Positions 11,101 through 22,760 of a DNA stretch of 64,000 nt are shown piece by piece. A model generated the notes under the pieces. It had not been told where the DNA came from. It made no database searches and worked only from the letters and a program-made list of their open reading frames with translations. The position numbers were made by a program, and so were the translations under genes. Numbering within the stretch: the first letter of the stretch is position 1; the number at the start of each line of letters is the position of its first letter. This DNA is from Stercorarius parasiticus (Eukaryota > Chordata > Aves > Charadriiformes > Stercorariidae): positions 62,515-126,514 of the forward strand of contig VWZL01004332.1 of the NCBI GenBank assembly GCA_013396915.1, in the 5' to 3' direction.

Positions 11101-14100
11101 TCTGGCACTGCTCCAGCTCTTGTAAAAGCTGTGATGTCTTTTCTGAGAGGTCCAGAAACCTGTGCCGTTTCTGGAAGTTCATCCTTTTGAAGATACCTAC
11201 TGCAGTCACAAATGCACCTGCTGCTTAGACCCCGCTGGAAGAGCAGTGTCTCTTAAAAACAGTCTGCTGATAATAAAGCCTCTGTCTTAAATGGGGATTT
11301 AGCTATAAAGCACAGAAACGGTTTGAACATTCACAGCTTTTACTATCTCCTTCTACATGCCCAGTACAAACAGTTCCACCATGTATACCTCTTCTTAGAT
11401 GTACAACAAACGGTACACCCTGTTTCCTAAAACTCGCTATCTGTGCACTTGCCTTCATTATGAAATTTTGTTGCATTTGGACTCGCCATAATGATGACCG
11501 TAACTGACCTGTCAGCATAGATCAGAGCAAATCGTATTCAGCCTGGCAGGTAATTGTGCTTAAACCTTGGTCCTATTTCATAATATGAACAAGCGTCTCA
11601 AGACCTGACTTGCACGGGTCCTAATAATCAGACCTCCATTTTCAAAGGTGTAGAAATTTTGTCGATATAAGACAATAATAGGGACACAAGAATTTAAAAA
11701 ATCAAAGGAATTAATGCAATGTATACGCTACAGACTGTAGTTTAATCTTTGAGAGACACCGCTATCTGCAGTATTTTTACAGAGGCATACGAGAGATTTT
11801 TAAGGTAACCAACAGGAAAGGAAGGTATAACTTCCTTTCAGAACACCATCCTGTATCTTTAAAATCACTGTCGGAACAAGCCAGTGTTTTCAAGCTGCTC
11901 TCTGACAAAATGCCTAACGCATCCTATTATCTGCAACAGTGTATGCTATTCTTCCACAAATCACAGCAGGTATTCAAAACTGGACACATATGAGTAAAAA
12001 GTAGAATTGTCACATGGAGTATTTTCTGCACGTGAACGGAGCAGGACCTGAATATGGCCCAGAAAAGACTTTCAGTATTTTAAAATCAGAGCGTTTTATT
12101 CTTTTGGAAGCTATTTGTTGGTCCTTGTTTTTTGTGCAACAAAATATTCTCAGGTATGGCTCAGAAGATAGCATCGGAACATACAGGAGTGAATTGGATC
12201 TACTTCTACATGTGATCAGGTCTTTTGGGAATATGCAAGAAGAGAAAAGAAGGCTTTTCCCTTTTAAATCTGCGTTAGGAATTATACAGACCTGCAGTGG
12301 AGCCCCTGGCTGGCTGTATGCGCTTCTTTGTTTCCTGTAGGGAGAAGGATATAAAAAGTACAGATAACGAAACCTAACTAGAAGGGTAGGCCTCTTAAAA
12401 GTGTTCATTGTCTGGGGAAAGAGGGAGGAAGGAATTCACCTGACCTTGACCACCCAAGCTTTTAACACTCAAAAAGACTTCCAAAGCTTTCTGAGGGAGA
12501 TTTACAGCTGTTAAAGGACGCTGGAATTACACCACGGCACAAGGAACAGAACTCGCCTTTGCTTCATCCCCTCCCCCAAACGCACCTGTCATTTCTGCAT
12601 TTTTAGAAATTTAAGTACATTGTTTTGGGACTTGATTGACAGAATCAAAGGAATTCCTGGCTTAACACCCTCATGCAGTCCCTTCTTCCAAATTTCTAGC
12701 ACTTTTCTTATACTGGCTGCCCTTGCTGTGAGAACCAGTCTTCACGTCCCATCTCTGTGCCCTCTGTAACAAATGAACCCGTCACCCAGGGTCTGTGGCT
12801 GGTACGATTAGCACGTTACGGCTAAATAAGTTCCTAAAAGCCCTTTTCTTGCTGATAAAGGTAGCTGTTGTGGACAGGCTACAGTTCTCAGCCTTCTGGA
12901 CTCTTGTTGCCAATAACACTCCAGTCTGGATGCCCCCTTACTAAACAATACTATTGCTGGCTCTAACCCCGGAAGGTCCGGATCCTAGAGATCCTCTGTG
13001 CTGCACAGACAAAATTCTGTATGATATTATTGTTGTGCTAATACATCCAAATAGCAGTAACCAGCAACAATATCTGCTTCCAGAAGCAGTGAGGGAATTA
13101 CTCCATCCACTGTGGATTTCCCTTGGAGCAAGTTCGACCCTCTGTTCAGACCTCCAAGAGAAACGGGTTTTGTCAAAGACTTCTTGAGTAACAGGGAATA
13201 TACAAACAAAGCTTCTTGCATACTCAGCTTCTAAGGATCCTGTTTCAGTTTTCATATACACAAACACAGGATTGCTCTGGTGGCAAAAGCAGGTGCTTTT
13301 TTATTCTTATTGTATTTGAACAATTTCAGGGTCTTTCGGGTTTTAGTGCCTCAGGGTACAAAACAATGATTCAGTGCCTTGGAGAATGTATCTCTAGCAG
13401 CTTCTTCCAGCCAGAGATATCACCAAACCAGAAGAAAGTTTTCTTTCCACACATCAAGGAAATGATTAGAGGCTGGGGCAGCTTCTGGCAGGTGCAACTC
13501 CCAAAGGGGCCCTGTGCTACTTATCTCCATGGTAGGTGACGTGTCAGATACTGCGCTTAACTTCTTCACAAAGGCCCAGCCTGTCATACCATGCTCCTGC
13601 CCAAAGAGATGTTGTGGAGTGCTGGGATCTCTGAATCTGTTTTGAAGTTCTTTGCTGAAGGTACGAAAAATCATGACAAGCTACAGGAATGTGATCTCTT
13701 CTCTCCTCTCTCTCTGTTATGATGTATTTTAATGAACATTCTGGGGTAGACCAGTAGAAAAACCCTGAACATAAGCCTGTGCGAAATGCAGAAAACAGGG
13801 ATCTGAACTTCGCAGCTGACTCCTATACTTAGAATATCAAAATAGTAGGTATGACTGTGTTCCATGATTTTTGGAAAAAATTGTACAAATCTATTTGCAA
13901 ACTTCACAGCTAGGATCTTCCTGAATTATTTTATTCATTCCGTTTATTCTTTACAATCGGTAGTCATTTCATATGTCAATAACATATGGGATGTATTAAT
14001 GTTCTCAAGTGAAGATGACATGTTCATAACTCATGCAGCTGTTTTTTCACACCTGAGACAGAATATAACGCTCCGTTTCAGTGCTCATCCACAGCTGTAC

Positions 14101-14329
14101 CACATAAATAAAAAAGTGGAGTGTGAGGAAAAAAGAAACAATGACTGAAAAGAAAATTCAGCTTTCCAACTGCAGGTTGCTGCACTTTTAGTTAGTAAAG
14201 CTAAGAATCTGTTAAACACAGTTGAGAGAAGCAATTATTTTGAGATTAACTCTTTCTCAGGGAACACTGCACTGCTGACTATAACCTGAGTGATACGAAA
14301 TGAAACATGTAAGATGGCACGAGTGAAAG
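8132..14329. other. Noncoding stretch with one GC-rich patch
   Basis: No gene is recognised. About 9620-9870 is GC-rich with several CpGs and open frames on the plus strand that I attribute to base composition. At 12010-12408 open frames of more than 100 codons overlap on opposite strands without splice context. The rest is unique-looking AT-rich DNA. Confidence 0.5.
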
Positions 14330-14800
14330 AAAGCACCACAAGGAGAAACAACTGGGCCAGGAGCACTCCCAGGAGCCAGCCTGCGTCCCCTGGCCTCCGT
14401 GCTTCTTAGACCAGGAGGAGTAGGGGTTGTAGATTTTGCTGCATGTGCCTGGCACTTTACTGAGGCTTGTTTGCGTCTTCAAGACCTATCTGCAGTTCTC
14501 TAGGGGAACTCAAAAAGCCGAGACCCCCATCCCTCACAGCCTCCCTTCCCAAAGCGGACCAAACTTGCCCTTTCACCATCAGCCGCTTCTCCTGAATGCT
14601 AAAACCTCCCCTTTTTTGTCTTTTCTCCCCTGCCTCCAGCATGCCTCGTTCCTCAGGCGATGCTCAGAGACAGGAGCCTTTGCTCGCCAGCGGCCCTGGA
14701 GCAGCAGCAGTTCTGCGGTAAGCAGGCGGGCAAAGGGGGGACAGGGTCCCCAGTTCTCAGCCCCCTCGCAGTTCCTGATTTCCATCACGGCTCAGACAGT
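14330..14800. other. GC-rich patch
   Basis: This interval is visibly richer in G and C than its flanks and has scattered CpGs (for example around 14386-14400, 14675-14735). It surrounds the candidate exon at 14640-14717. It is too CpG-poor to call a CpG island by eye. Confidence 0.5.
14640..14717 (+). other. Candidate 78-bp exon with strong splice sites
   Basis: A long pyrimidine tract (about 14606-14637) ends in CAG at 14637-14639, and a near-consensus donor GCG|GTAAGC follows at 14718. The interval is 78 bp, a multiple of three. An ATG lies one base inside the acceptor and its frame is open to the donor (MPRSSGDAQRQEPLLAS is its start); the other plus frames are also open. No homology is recognised. 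Splice-site shape is the main evidence; transcript type is undecided. Confidence 0.3.
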
Positions 14801-17099
14801 CTCCTCTTAATATTGTCACTTGGTTATTCTACTTAAGCTTCCTCATGCTGTGTTGGGGTGATCACTACACATCAAATTCTGATTAGTTTGTGCAAAGTAA
14901 ACGAACACGTCAAGATTTTTTGTAAGCAAAAATGTTTCCACTCTTTCCTTTTTTTGCCAGCACTGTCTGATTTAAAAAGATCATCTGTAGGGAGAAAGAA
15001 AATAAAAAAATCTGTCTTTTAAAATATCTGCCCGTTCTGAGACTTTAGAAGAGAAAGAATTAGCCACTGTTTATATCAAATCCAGCCAGGACCAAAGCTG
15101 TATATTCTTGCAGCAATTATGCTAAAAAAAGCCCTGATCCCAGAGCAGCGCTGGCCTTTGTTGGTCATGTTTGCGAACACACAAAGTAGGGAACAGAAAG
15201 CATGGTAATGATCACACTCGAGCAGGAACAGCCAGAAGGGAATCAATATTTGCCAAATAGATCGGGAGACATCTGAAATTGACCTTTTTCCAAATTTTTT
15301 CAGGGTCTAACAAAATAATAGACGCAAAAAGAACTGCTAGTAAAGTTCATCTACTTAAGGGAAAATAAAAGGTTTATGAAAGTCCTTTCTGCTCCTTGTT
15401 CCTGCTGTCTGTTACAATCTATTGCGGGACTGTGACAGCGTTTAGGAGTTTAATGTCCATGGAATAGAAAGTTGTCACAGGTTGATGGGCTCCTGCTGCT
15501 AGATAGTGTCCACATCATTAATCATGGACACTTATCTCCTTCGCCTCACAGGAGAGCCAGTAGTGACACTTGCTCACTGTACAGTGGAGGACACCAAAAA
15601 CTATAATCTACCAGTGGTAAATTTACCGTGAGATTGTGACAAGAATCGTAGACAAATACGGGCTGCCTTGCTGCTCAGGAGCACATTTATCACTCAACAA
15701 TGATGACTTTGGCTGACCTCTGGCCTTCCCTACACATCCCTGCTCACACCTGCAGGCTCCACACGGTCGCTTGGACCCTGCGCTGGGAACCACACAGGGC
15801 ACAGGTAAAGCTGGTCTCCTACTGCCACTGGGCAAGCATCTCGCTGCTGTGCAGTTTGATCTGATGGACCAGTAAAAACAATGACGAAGTCTCCTTTTGA
15901 ATAGAAAGGAACTTTTTTTTTTTCATTAAAAAACCCCTTTGCTTTCATCTGATACAAAAGAATTTTGTGTGAAAAAAATAATTCGCTTTATTTTCTTAAA
16001 GACGTTCCTGATGAATTAATACAAATAAAAATGAAAGGCTAATCTTACAATGTAATCACAAGACAGAGGTGGAATGAGGGGTTCTAATTCTAGACTCAGT
16101 ACCCCAAGTGGACAGAGAGGTAGAAAATGAATCAAAGATGCTAGAAACCCAGATTAGCTGAAGTTCTAAATAGGACTTGAATTTACAAGTCAATCTTCAA
16201 AAAAATATTGTAAAAATGTATCATAAAATATCCTAACTGCTGTTAGAATTTTCTCTTCAAGCTGTCCAACACTAAAGGAAGATTTCTTAAACATTCGCCT
16301 AATGAGAAAAGAAGTGAAAGACAGGTATTCCCCTTATAACCTGGTAGTCAAGTCACTTCAAAATCTGGGAGACGTGCATAAAACCCCAGCATCTACATAA
16401 ACCAGAGCAAACATCTGAATCACATTCTACCAAGCTACCAAGAAAAGATGCAAACACACACGTTATGAAATATTCTGGGTATTTCTTTAGCACCAGCTAG
16501 AACAGGGACAGGAGCCCATTGTGTAACTTACTCATCATAAGGCAGAGAATAACACCACTGTCATCCCTTCCATCTCTGTTTTTTGGCACTCATCCACAGG
16601 ATCTTTTAAAAGCCAAATTCTTCTGGCAAGCACAACATAAATTCTCCAAATGGGATGAGTTATCCTGAAATCATAGTTTCAGCAAAGACAACATGGTTAA
16701 GAAGAAAAAAATAGTTATTACCCACTTCTCTGTGTTATTGGAAGGAAGATAGATGGCAGCATATTTTGTTTCTTGAGATATCTAAATCAAACCACTTTTA
16801 CACAAAACACACCCAGAAATTTAAAACAACTGGATTTGAGTATTTGGGGAGAATTTTCCCATAGGAGGTTGGGCTAACACTCACCCTTCAAAATTTTTTT
16901 TAATCAGTTGAACAAGACTTTGGTTTTATATTCAAAAGTTTTAATGTTCTGTTGTACTACTCACTGCTTAATGAAAAAAATCCTACACGTTGAAACAACG
17001 TAAGCCTGATATATTAAATAGTGGGGTGTTGTTTTGTTTTATTTTCCTAGAAAGACTTTTTCACAGGCCGTACTTTTCTGTAGATTGCTGATAATTTAC
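14801..17099. other. Noncoding stretch, nothing firmly assigned
   Basis: AT-rich sequence. There is a short inverted repeat with 6-bp arms and a 3-bp spacer at 16987-17001. Nothing else is supportable. Confidence 0.5.
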
Positions 17100-17283
17100 C
17101 TCGGACACCTCCCTATTACGTGGACCAGGATTTCCATAAGGTCTGGAGAAGTACTAATGAAACATGACATGTTTATCGGGAAACAGCTCTCTTGATACTT
17201 GCAGCTCATACCAAAGGCCTGGTCAGTGTTTTCTTTAGTTTCTTTGGAGCAGCTTCTGCATTCAATAGGCAGGAACTGGTCCT
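17100..17283 (-). other. Candidate cysteine-rich coding exon, minus strand
   Basis: On the minus strand an acceptor-like CATTCTTTGGTATTCAAG ends at 17284. An open frame then runs to a good donor GAG|GTAAAT (GT at 17099-17098), and the frame's stop lies inside the donor itself. The 184-bp interval encodes about 60 residues with six cysteines, including a CRSC motif and the string YQESCFPINMSCF. That spacing would suit a secreted or extracellular module, but I recognise no family. TG-rich noncoding DNA can mimic this, so it is only a lead. Confidence 0.2.
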
Positions 17284-17301
17284 CTTGAATACCAAAGAAT
17301 G

Positions 17302-19234
17302 TCACAACTGATTATGTAACTGATTATCTCAAAGGGAGTGACGTTTTTCTCTGTTATTTTCTTCTCTATTGCTTTTACCTGTTTGTATGATCTATAGCGT
17401 GTCCCATAAATAGAAAAAGTAAGCCAAGCCTTACCACTTTTTAAAACTGAAAAAAGATCATGTTAGATGACTGCTCAAACAAATGAAAAGAAGAATACAT
17501 TGATGAGGGTGAAGTACTTTGAAATGATTTTGCTTAGAATTTACTGTTACAAACATTGAAGGTGGGATTTTGATCCCACTGTGGCTTAAAATAAGTGTAA
17601 TTCTGCCAAGTTAATTTGGCTATATTGAGACATAACTGAGGTCAGAACCACATCTTGATGCTGTTGTGAGTGAATAAAGGATGAATCAATATTAAGTTCA
17701 TTCTTTCCACGTTCGTGGTATTTTGATGGCCTGTAACAATGAGGCACCGGTGTGCTACTACTATCCTTCATAATGAAAACTTATCTTGGCTTGGACTTTA
17801 CATTTCAGGTCTTCCTTTTGATATTTTCAGATAGTTTTTCTGCAAAGATACGCATACCAAAGTTATGTTGAAGGGGAGCAACAAGGTATTGTTCTAACTG
17901 AGATGCTGACAAAGCTAACTCATGCAATTTATTTTTTCCCAGTTTTACCTTCATGAAATTCCCATTGCTTGATCCTATTTTGAAAACAAAGTAAACTCAG
18001 GGATAGTAGATCACAGAAATAAAAGATCCTTTTTCTTTATCTCCATAAAACACTGAATTCTTTGCTGTATAATGTAAAAGAAAAACATGCAAACCACACA
18101 CAAAAGAAAAAAAGATAAAAAGAAAGGGTATGTTTGTAGGCGATTCTGACCTGATCAGCCGTGATCACTTAGATGCAGTGTATATCTTAATCTTTGGTGC
18201 CGTTGGGTATCTGTATTATTGTACCACATAACTAGAAGCAAAATGAGTGAGTGACCAGAGAGAAGTCTTCTTTATAGCAAAGTTGGAAGTATTTAAGCAG
18301 AAGATAATCATCAACCTTTTCCAACATTTTGAATGTTTGGTTATGAACTCATTTTGAGGTTACTAGAAAAATCCCAGTCACTTTCACATTTTCCTGATTT
18401 TTTCACTCGTCGTAAGTTTTCAGACATACTAGGCTACTGCAGGTACATTTGTAACTTCCCCCCATGCAAACACAGCCTAATGGAGACACTTGTTTCTTGC
18501 CACAGAATTAGTCTGAAAGATAAGCTTTGCACATATTAGCCTATTTTAATGCCAGGCATATTGTAAACCTTTATTAGTGGTTATGGGTCAGAGTGTTAAT
18601 GAAACAGTCAAGGTAGAAAGCAGGAATACTTGTTCACCTTGAATTTATTTCAGGTTTAGTCATTTCTCCCATATTTGAGTCTGTCTCTCTTCATCTTGCA
18701 AACCCATGAATGAAACCTAGAATTAGCTCACACGAATAATTTGATGTAACCACATACAATACGTGAAAGCAAAGCCCAGGAAGAAAGAATAACATGACAC
18801 AAATACACCTCTCTTTCTGACTTCAAGTGTCATGTATGCCAGTGGTCTGATAAACTGCTTTATTTGCAGTGCCATGCACTGGTAGCTATGTGCTCCCATA
18901 TAATTCCATCCAGTTTCTTAACCTCAAAGAATACACTGAATTAAGGAACTCCTCATGCTTTCTTTCTCATATTTTACTTGAGATATTTTATTTACTTTTA
19001 GTTATTTTCAATGCTTTTGAAGGTTAAAATGTGGGATATCAATAAACCATAATTTGGGGATAATTTTTTTTTCTTTACTATCTTTTGTGACACTCCTTTG
19101 CTCTCGGGTTTGAGAGAGCTGGTGAAAGGCAGCAAAGCTACGACCCTGGAGAAGGAACAAACACAACTCTCCATTCTCCCTGGCCCCCTGCAGCATTTTA
19201 AGCTCTGTATACCATTAGGAATACCCTAGATATC
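17302..19234. other. Noncoding stretch, nothing firmly assigned
   Basis: AT-rich, unique-looking. A small hairpin with 7-bp arms and a 4-base loop sits at 17562-17579. A minus-strand open frame at 17586-17771 has a plausible composition but no splice context. Confidence 0.5.
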
Positions 19235-20164
19235 CTATATATTCATCAGTGACCTGGATGAGGGGATAGAGTGCACCCTAAGCAAGTTTGCTGATGACAC
19301 AAAGCTGGGGGGAGTGGCTGACACACCAGAAGACTGTGCCACCGTACAGAGAGACCTAGACAGGCTGGAGAGTTGGTCAGAGTGGAACCTTATGAAATTC
19401 AATAAGGCCAAATGTAGGGTGCTGCACCTGGGGAGGAATAACCCCAACCACCAGTACAGGTTGGGGGCTGACCTGCTGGAGAGCAGCTCGGTGGAAAGAG
19501 ACCTGGGAGTCCTGGTGGACAATAGGATGACCATGAGCCACCAATGTGCCCTCGTGGCCAAGAAGGCCAATGGCATCCTGGGGTGCATCAATACGAATGT
19601 GGTCAGCAGGTTGAAGGAGGTCATCCTCCCCCTCTACTCTGCCTTGGTGAGGCTGCACCTGCAAGTGTTGTGTCCAGTTCTGGGCTCCCCAGTTCAAGAA
19701 GGACAGGGAACTGCTGGAGAGGGTGCAAAGGGCTACAAAGATGATTAGGGGTCTGGAGCACCTCTCTTATGAAGAAAGGCTGAGGGATGTGGGTCTCTTC
19801 AGTCTGGAAAAAAGACGGCTGAGGGGGGATCTTATCAACGCTTATAAATACTTAAAGGGTGGGTGTCAGGAGGATGGGGTCAGGCTCTTTTCAGTGGTGC
19901 CCAGTGAGAGGACAAGAGGTAATGGGCACAAACTTGAGCATAGGAAGTTCCACCTAAAGATGAGGAGGAACTTCTTTACTTTGAGGGTGGCAGAGCACTG
20001 GCACAGGCTGCCCAGAGAGGTGGTGGAGTCTCCGTCTCTGGAGACATTCAAAACCCACCTCGATGCGTTCCTGTGCAACCTGCTCTAGGTGACCCTCCTC
20101 TGGCAGGGGGGTTGGACTAGATGATCTCCAGAGGTCCCTTCCAACCCTATGATTCTATGATTCT
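19235..20164 (+). mobile_element. CR1 LINE, 5'-truncated, sense orientation
   Basis: This is the 3' end of a chicken-repeat-1 type non-LTR retrotransposon. It holds the C-terminal part of the reverse transcriptase ORF, a stop at 20086-20088, a short 3' UTR with the typical ACTAGATGATCTCCAGAGGT string, and a tail of ATTCTATG-type units ending at about 20164. It begins abruptly at about 19235 inside the RT domain, as expected for 5'-truncated insertions. It shares roughly 95% identity by eye with the copy at 57548-57790 over their common 240 bp, so both belong to the same or closely related subfamilies. CR1 normally makes no clear target-site duplication and none is evident. Confidence 0.97.
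19245..20088 (+). pseudogene. CR1 reverse transcriptase C-terminal fragment, frameshifted
   Basis: The fragment starts just before the RT catalytic box, visible as F-A-D-D at 19287-19298 (the FADD variant of YADD). It continues through the CR1 thumb/C-terminal region with recognisable strings such as [16 protein letters not shown] and [18 protein letters not shown]. The frame changes by one base between about 19655 and 19680, consistent with a single-base insertion. The upstream frame terminates at about 19746, while the downstream frame runs to the normal ORF2 stop at 20086. The N-terminal endonuclease and most of the RT are absent, so it is non-functional. Confidence 0.93.
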
Positions 20165-22287
20165 CACTACACCGAGTGGTCTGGCTTGGGGCCACGGGTG
20201 TAGGAAGTTAGTTCAGTTTCTGTCTATTCAATTTTAAAATTCATAATTGTGTCTGTTTAATCATGGCTGCTGCTGAGATATAATCTTATCATTTTCTCAT
20301 ACTCTGATGCTAATTTTATAAATAATTTGAAAAGTGAAGAAAATAGGCTTCCCGAACTCTCTGGATTAAAGAAACCCCTAAAAAGGCAGAAGTCTAGAAC
20401 TGACCAGGATAAATCTTCCCCTACTACTCAGACTAGAATTGGGTAAACTCCACCTACTTCCATTTATCTTCTATTGAAATACTGGTGTACTCCGTATGCC
20501 AACCTGCTGGACAAGTTGGCTCAGTGTCTGCATTTCAAAAAGGATGCTGAAAAACATTGGAAACCATCTGGAAAAGAGATACTAGAATGACTGGAGTATG
20601 TAAGTATGCATTACAGGTATACAGAGAGGTAGCATTTAGAAAATTAAATCTGGCTAATTCTGACTAACAAAAAGTAGACCTTTTAAACTTAGAAGATAAT
20701 TAACAACTGCATTGATTTACCTCACGATATGGTAGATGTTCAAGTATCCAAAGCCCACAAATCAATATTTGGTGTCTTGCTAAGAGATCTCTAACAGGTT
20801 AAATGAAACAATGCACTATTGAGTGAGATTTAATAAGAGGGACTCAAAAAGTAGCACTATGATGTCCCTCTGGGTATGAATTTATATAATTCTTTAAACT
20901 GCTTGAAAGCTGTGCCCATCTAATGTCTATTCCAATATTCATACAAGAAGCTACAAACTCTTTGTGTATTGTCGGGCAGGCACCCAGCAGAACTGGTCCC
21001 CAGCCTCCAGCCACTACTGCCATACAAAACAGGTGTCAGATCCTGGTGACCGCTCCTGGGATTTGTTTTCACTGGAAAATCAAGCAGTCCTAGAGGAGTG
21101 CCTCTAACTAATATTAGGTGAAGCACAACATTCAGTGCAGAGAGGTAGAAATTTCATTTAATAGGGTGTAATTTACAAAGATCAGCTGCAGCATCACCAG
21201 CAACAGCATTTCTCATCCTTTCCATCAGACTCTCAGGCAATCAGAATCCCAGAGAATTTAGTGCCTCTCACAATACTCGCTTGATTTCAAAGTTTAAAAA
21301 TTCACCATTCAAGAAATCACCACCCTATAGCTGGGTTGTGGTAACATATCACACCAGTGTTCCAGGTCCATCTCACACAAAGTAAGATTGCTTAAATTAC
21401 CTTTTCACAACACGAGAAGTGAGAGTAACTTTTTAAACAGCTACAGCTATTTCAGGGCTAAATACGTGAATAAAGCCATAGAGTTTTAGATCGGGGCTTT
21501 TAGAGACACCTGGGAGAATTTAGCATCTCAATTTTATGTCACTTCTGCAGGCTTACTCCTTTGAAACCCCTAGTCGTTTATACTGAGAAACGCATCCTAT
21601 ATCCTTTTAAATACTCACAGGGATAAGAACAGGTTTTATTTTATACAATTCTTTTATGACCCCACTAGTGATAGGTATGAGGAAGTCTGTTTTGCAGAGA
21701 AACCATATCATGTTGGATGCATGCAGCCCTCCATAAAAACAGTGTTACATGTTCAAATACTGAAAATTTTTGACATCTTATCTGTTGTTTTCCTGGGAGA
21801 CCAAGCTCACTTAAAATACTCAGAAAAATATTTAGTTTATCTCAAGGAAGATTGTGCCTTAAGGAATAAAAATTAATATGGAGCACCAATAATCTGAAGG
21901 TTATTTGTGAAACCCAGTCACATTAGCATTTTTTCCTCTGTCAATTGATCCAGGGATGTTATGTAGCATTTTAAGTTTGCGGATAATTGAAGGGAAATAA
22001 CCACAATAATGAAATCACTGCTGGATTACGTTCTGATAGGTGACAAATCAATTCATTTATGATACTTCCTTTGTCACACTGAGCCATTTTATTGTGCAGA
22101 GGAAACCTCTCAAATTAATAAAACTGTTAAATCCATACAGTCTCATGTACCAAATAGCAGATCATAGAAAAAAGTATCAATCATTGAAAGAATCAAAATG
22201 ATAAATGCTAGCAGGAGACCATCTGGGAAAAGAATCTTGCTTTTAAGAGGATTATGCTATAACAGTAATACACCACAATACATATAT
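20165..22287. other. Noncoding; conserved-element-like in its last part
   Basis: No gene is recognised. From about 21950 the sequence has the texture of vertebrate conserved noncoding DNA: evenly AT-rich, no repeats, many TAAT/ATTA homeodomain-type cores (for example near 22040-22130). This is an impression from composition, not from an alignment. Confidence 0.35.
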
Positions 22288-22375
22288 ATGCTTATGACAT
22301 CAGTGTATGTACATCTATCTATCTATTTATATATACACACATATAGATATATCCACACACTGATGTTGTGAGCAT
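22288..22375 (+). ncRNA. Candidate hairpin RNA (miRNA-like) or small inverted-repeat element
   Basis: The outer arms 22288-22306 and 22357-22375 pair over 19 positions: 16 Watson-Crick pairs plus three that become G.U wobbles only if the plus strand is transcribed. The innermost 10 bp (22297-22306 with 22357-22366) are perfectly complementary. The next 20 or so bases towards the loop pair about 60%, and the loop contains a short TATC/ATAT simple repeat. Total length is about 88 nt, the size of a pre-miRNA. I recognise no known mature miRNA. A miniature inverted-repeat transposon or chance pairing around a microsatellite are the alternatives. Confidence 0.3.
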
Positions 22376-22760
22376 TTATTATCTGTTTTGTATTGCAGCA
22401 GTTCTGCAAGCAGGTACCAATTAGATGGTACAAAGAAAGAGCATGGTGAATTCCAAACGGTTGCATCACAATGTTATTTAATAATGTTTTTGTGGTGCTT
22501 CTGCTTTTTAAATGAAATATGATTTAACACCAAGAAATAAAGCTGTTATTAGGCTCCTTCTAACATGATTTAGCTCAAATGGGATTTTGTAAAATTGCTA
22601 AACTTGCGTAAAAAGGAAAGAGATTAGAGAGATCTAAAAATTATGTAATAATTTATTCACTCTCTGCCCCCTCCCCCCCTCTGCCAGCCTGTGTACATTT
22701 GCAAAAGACACATTCATGTTGCAGGGTACACTTTAAGAGGTCGTAATGAAGCTGCAACAT
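22376..22760. other. Conserved-element-like noncoding stretch
   Basis: Repeat-free sequence with dense ATTTAAT/TAATAA-type cores (for example 22480-22660) and a C-rich pyrimidine tract at about 22668-22685. It has the feel of a vertebrate conserved noncoding element but has not been aligned to anything. Confidence 0.25.

Noticed and set aside
12010..12408. ATG-initiated open frames of 108 (plus) and 132 (minus) codons overlapping on opposite strands
   Set aside because: Neither has splice, promoter or poly(A) context or recognisable motifs. Overlapping antisense frames of this size are expected occasionally by chance in 64 kb.
19235..19697. Minus-strand open frames across the CR1
   Set aside because: They are antisense shadows of the reverse transcriptase fragment.
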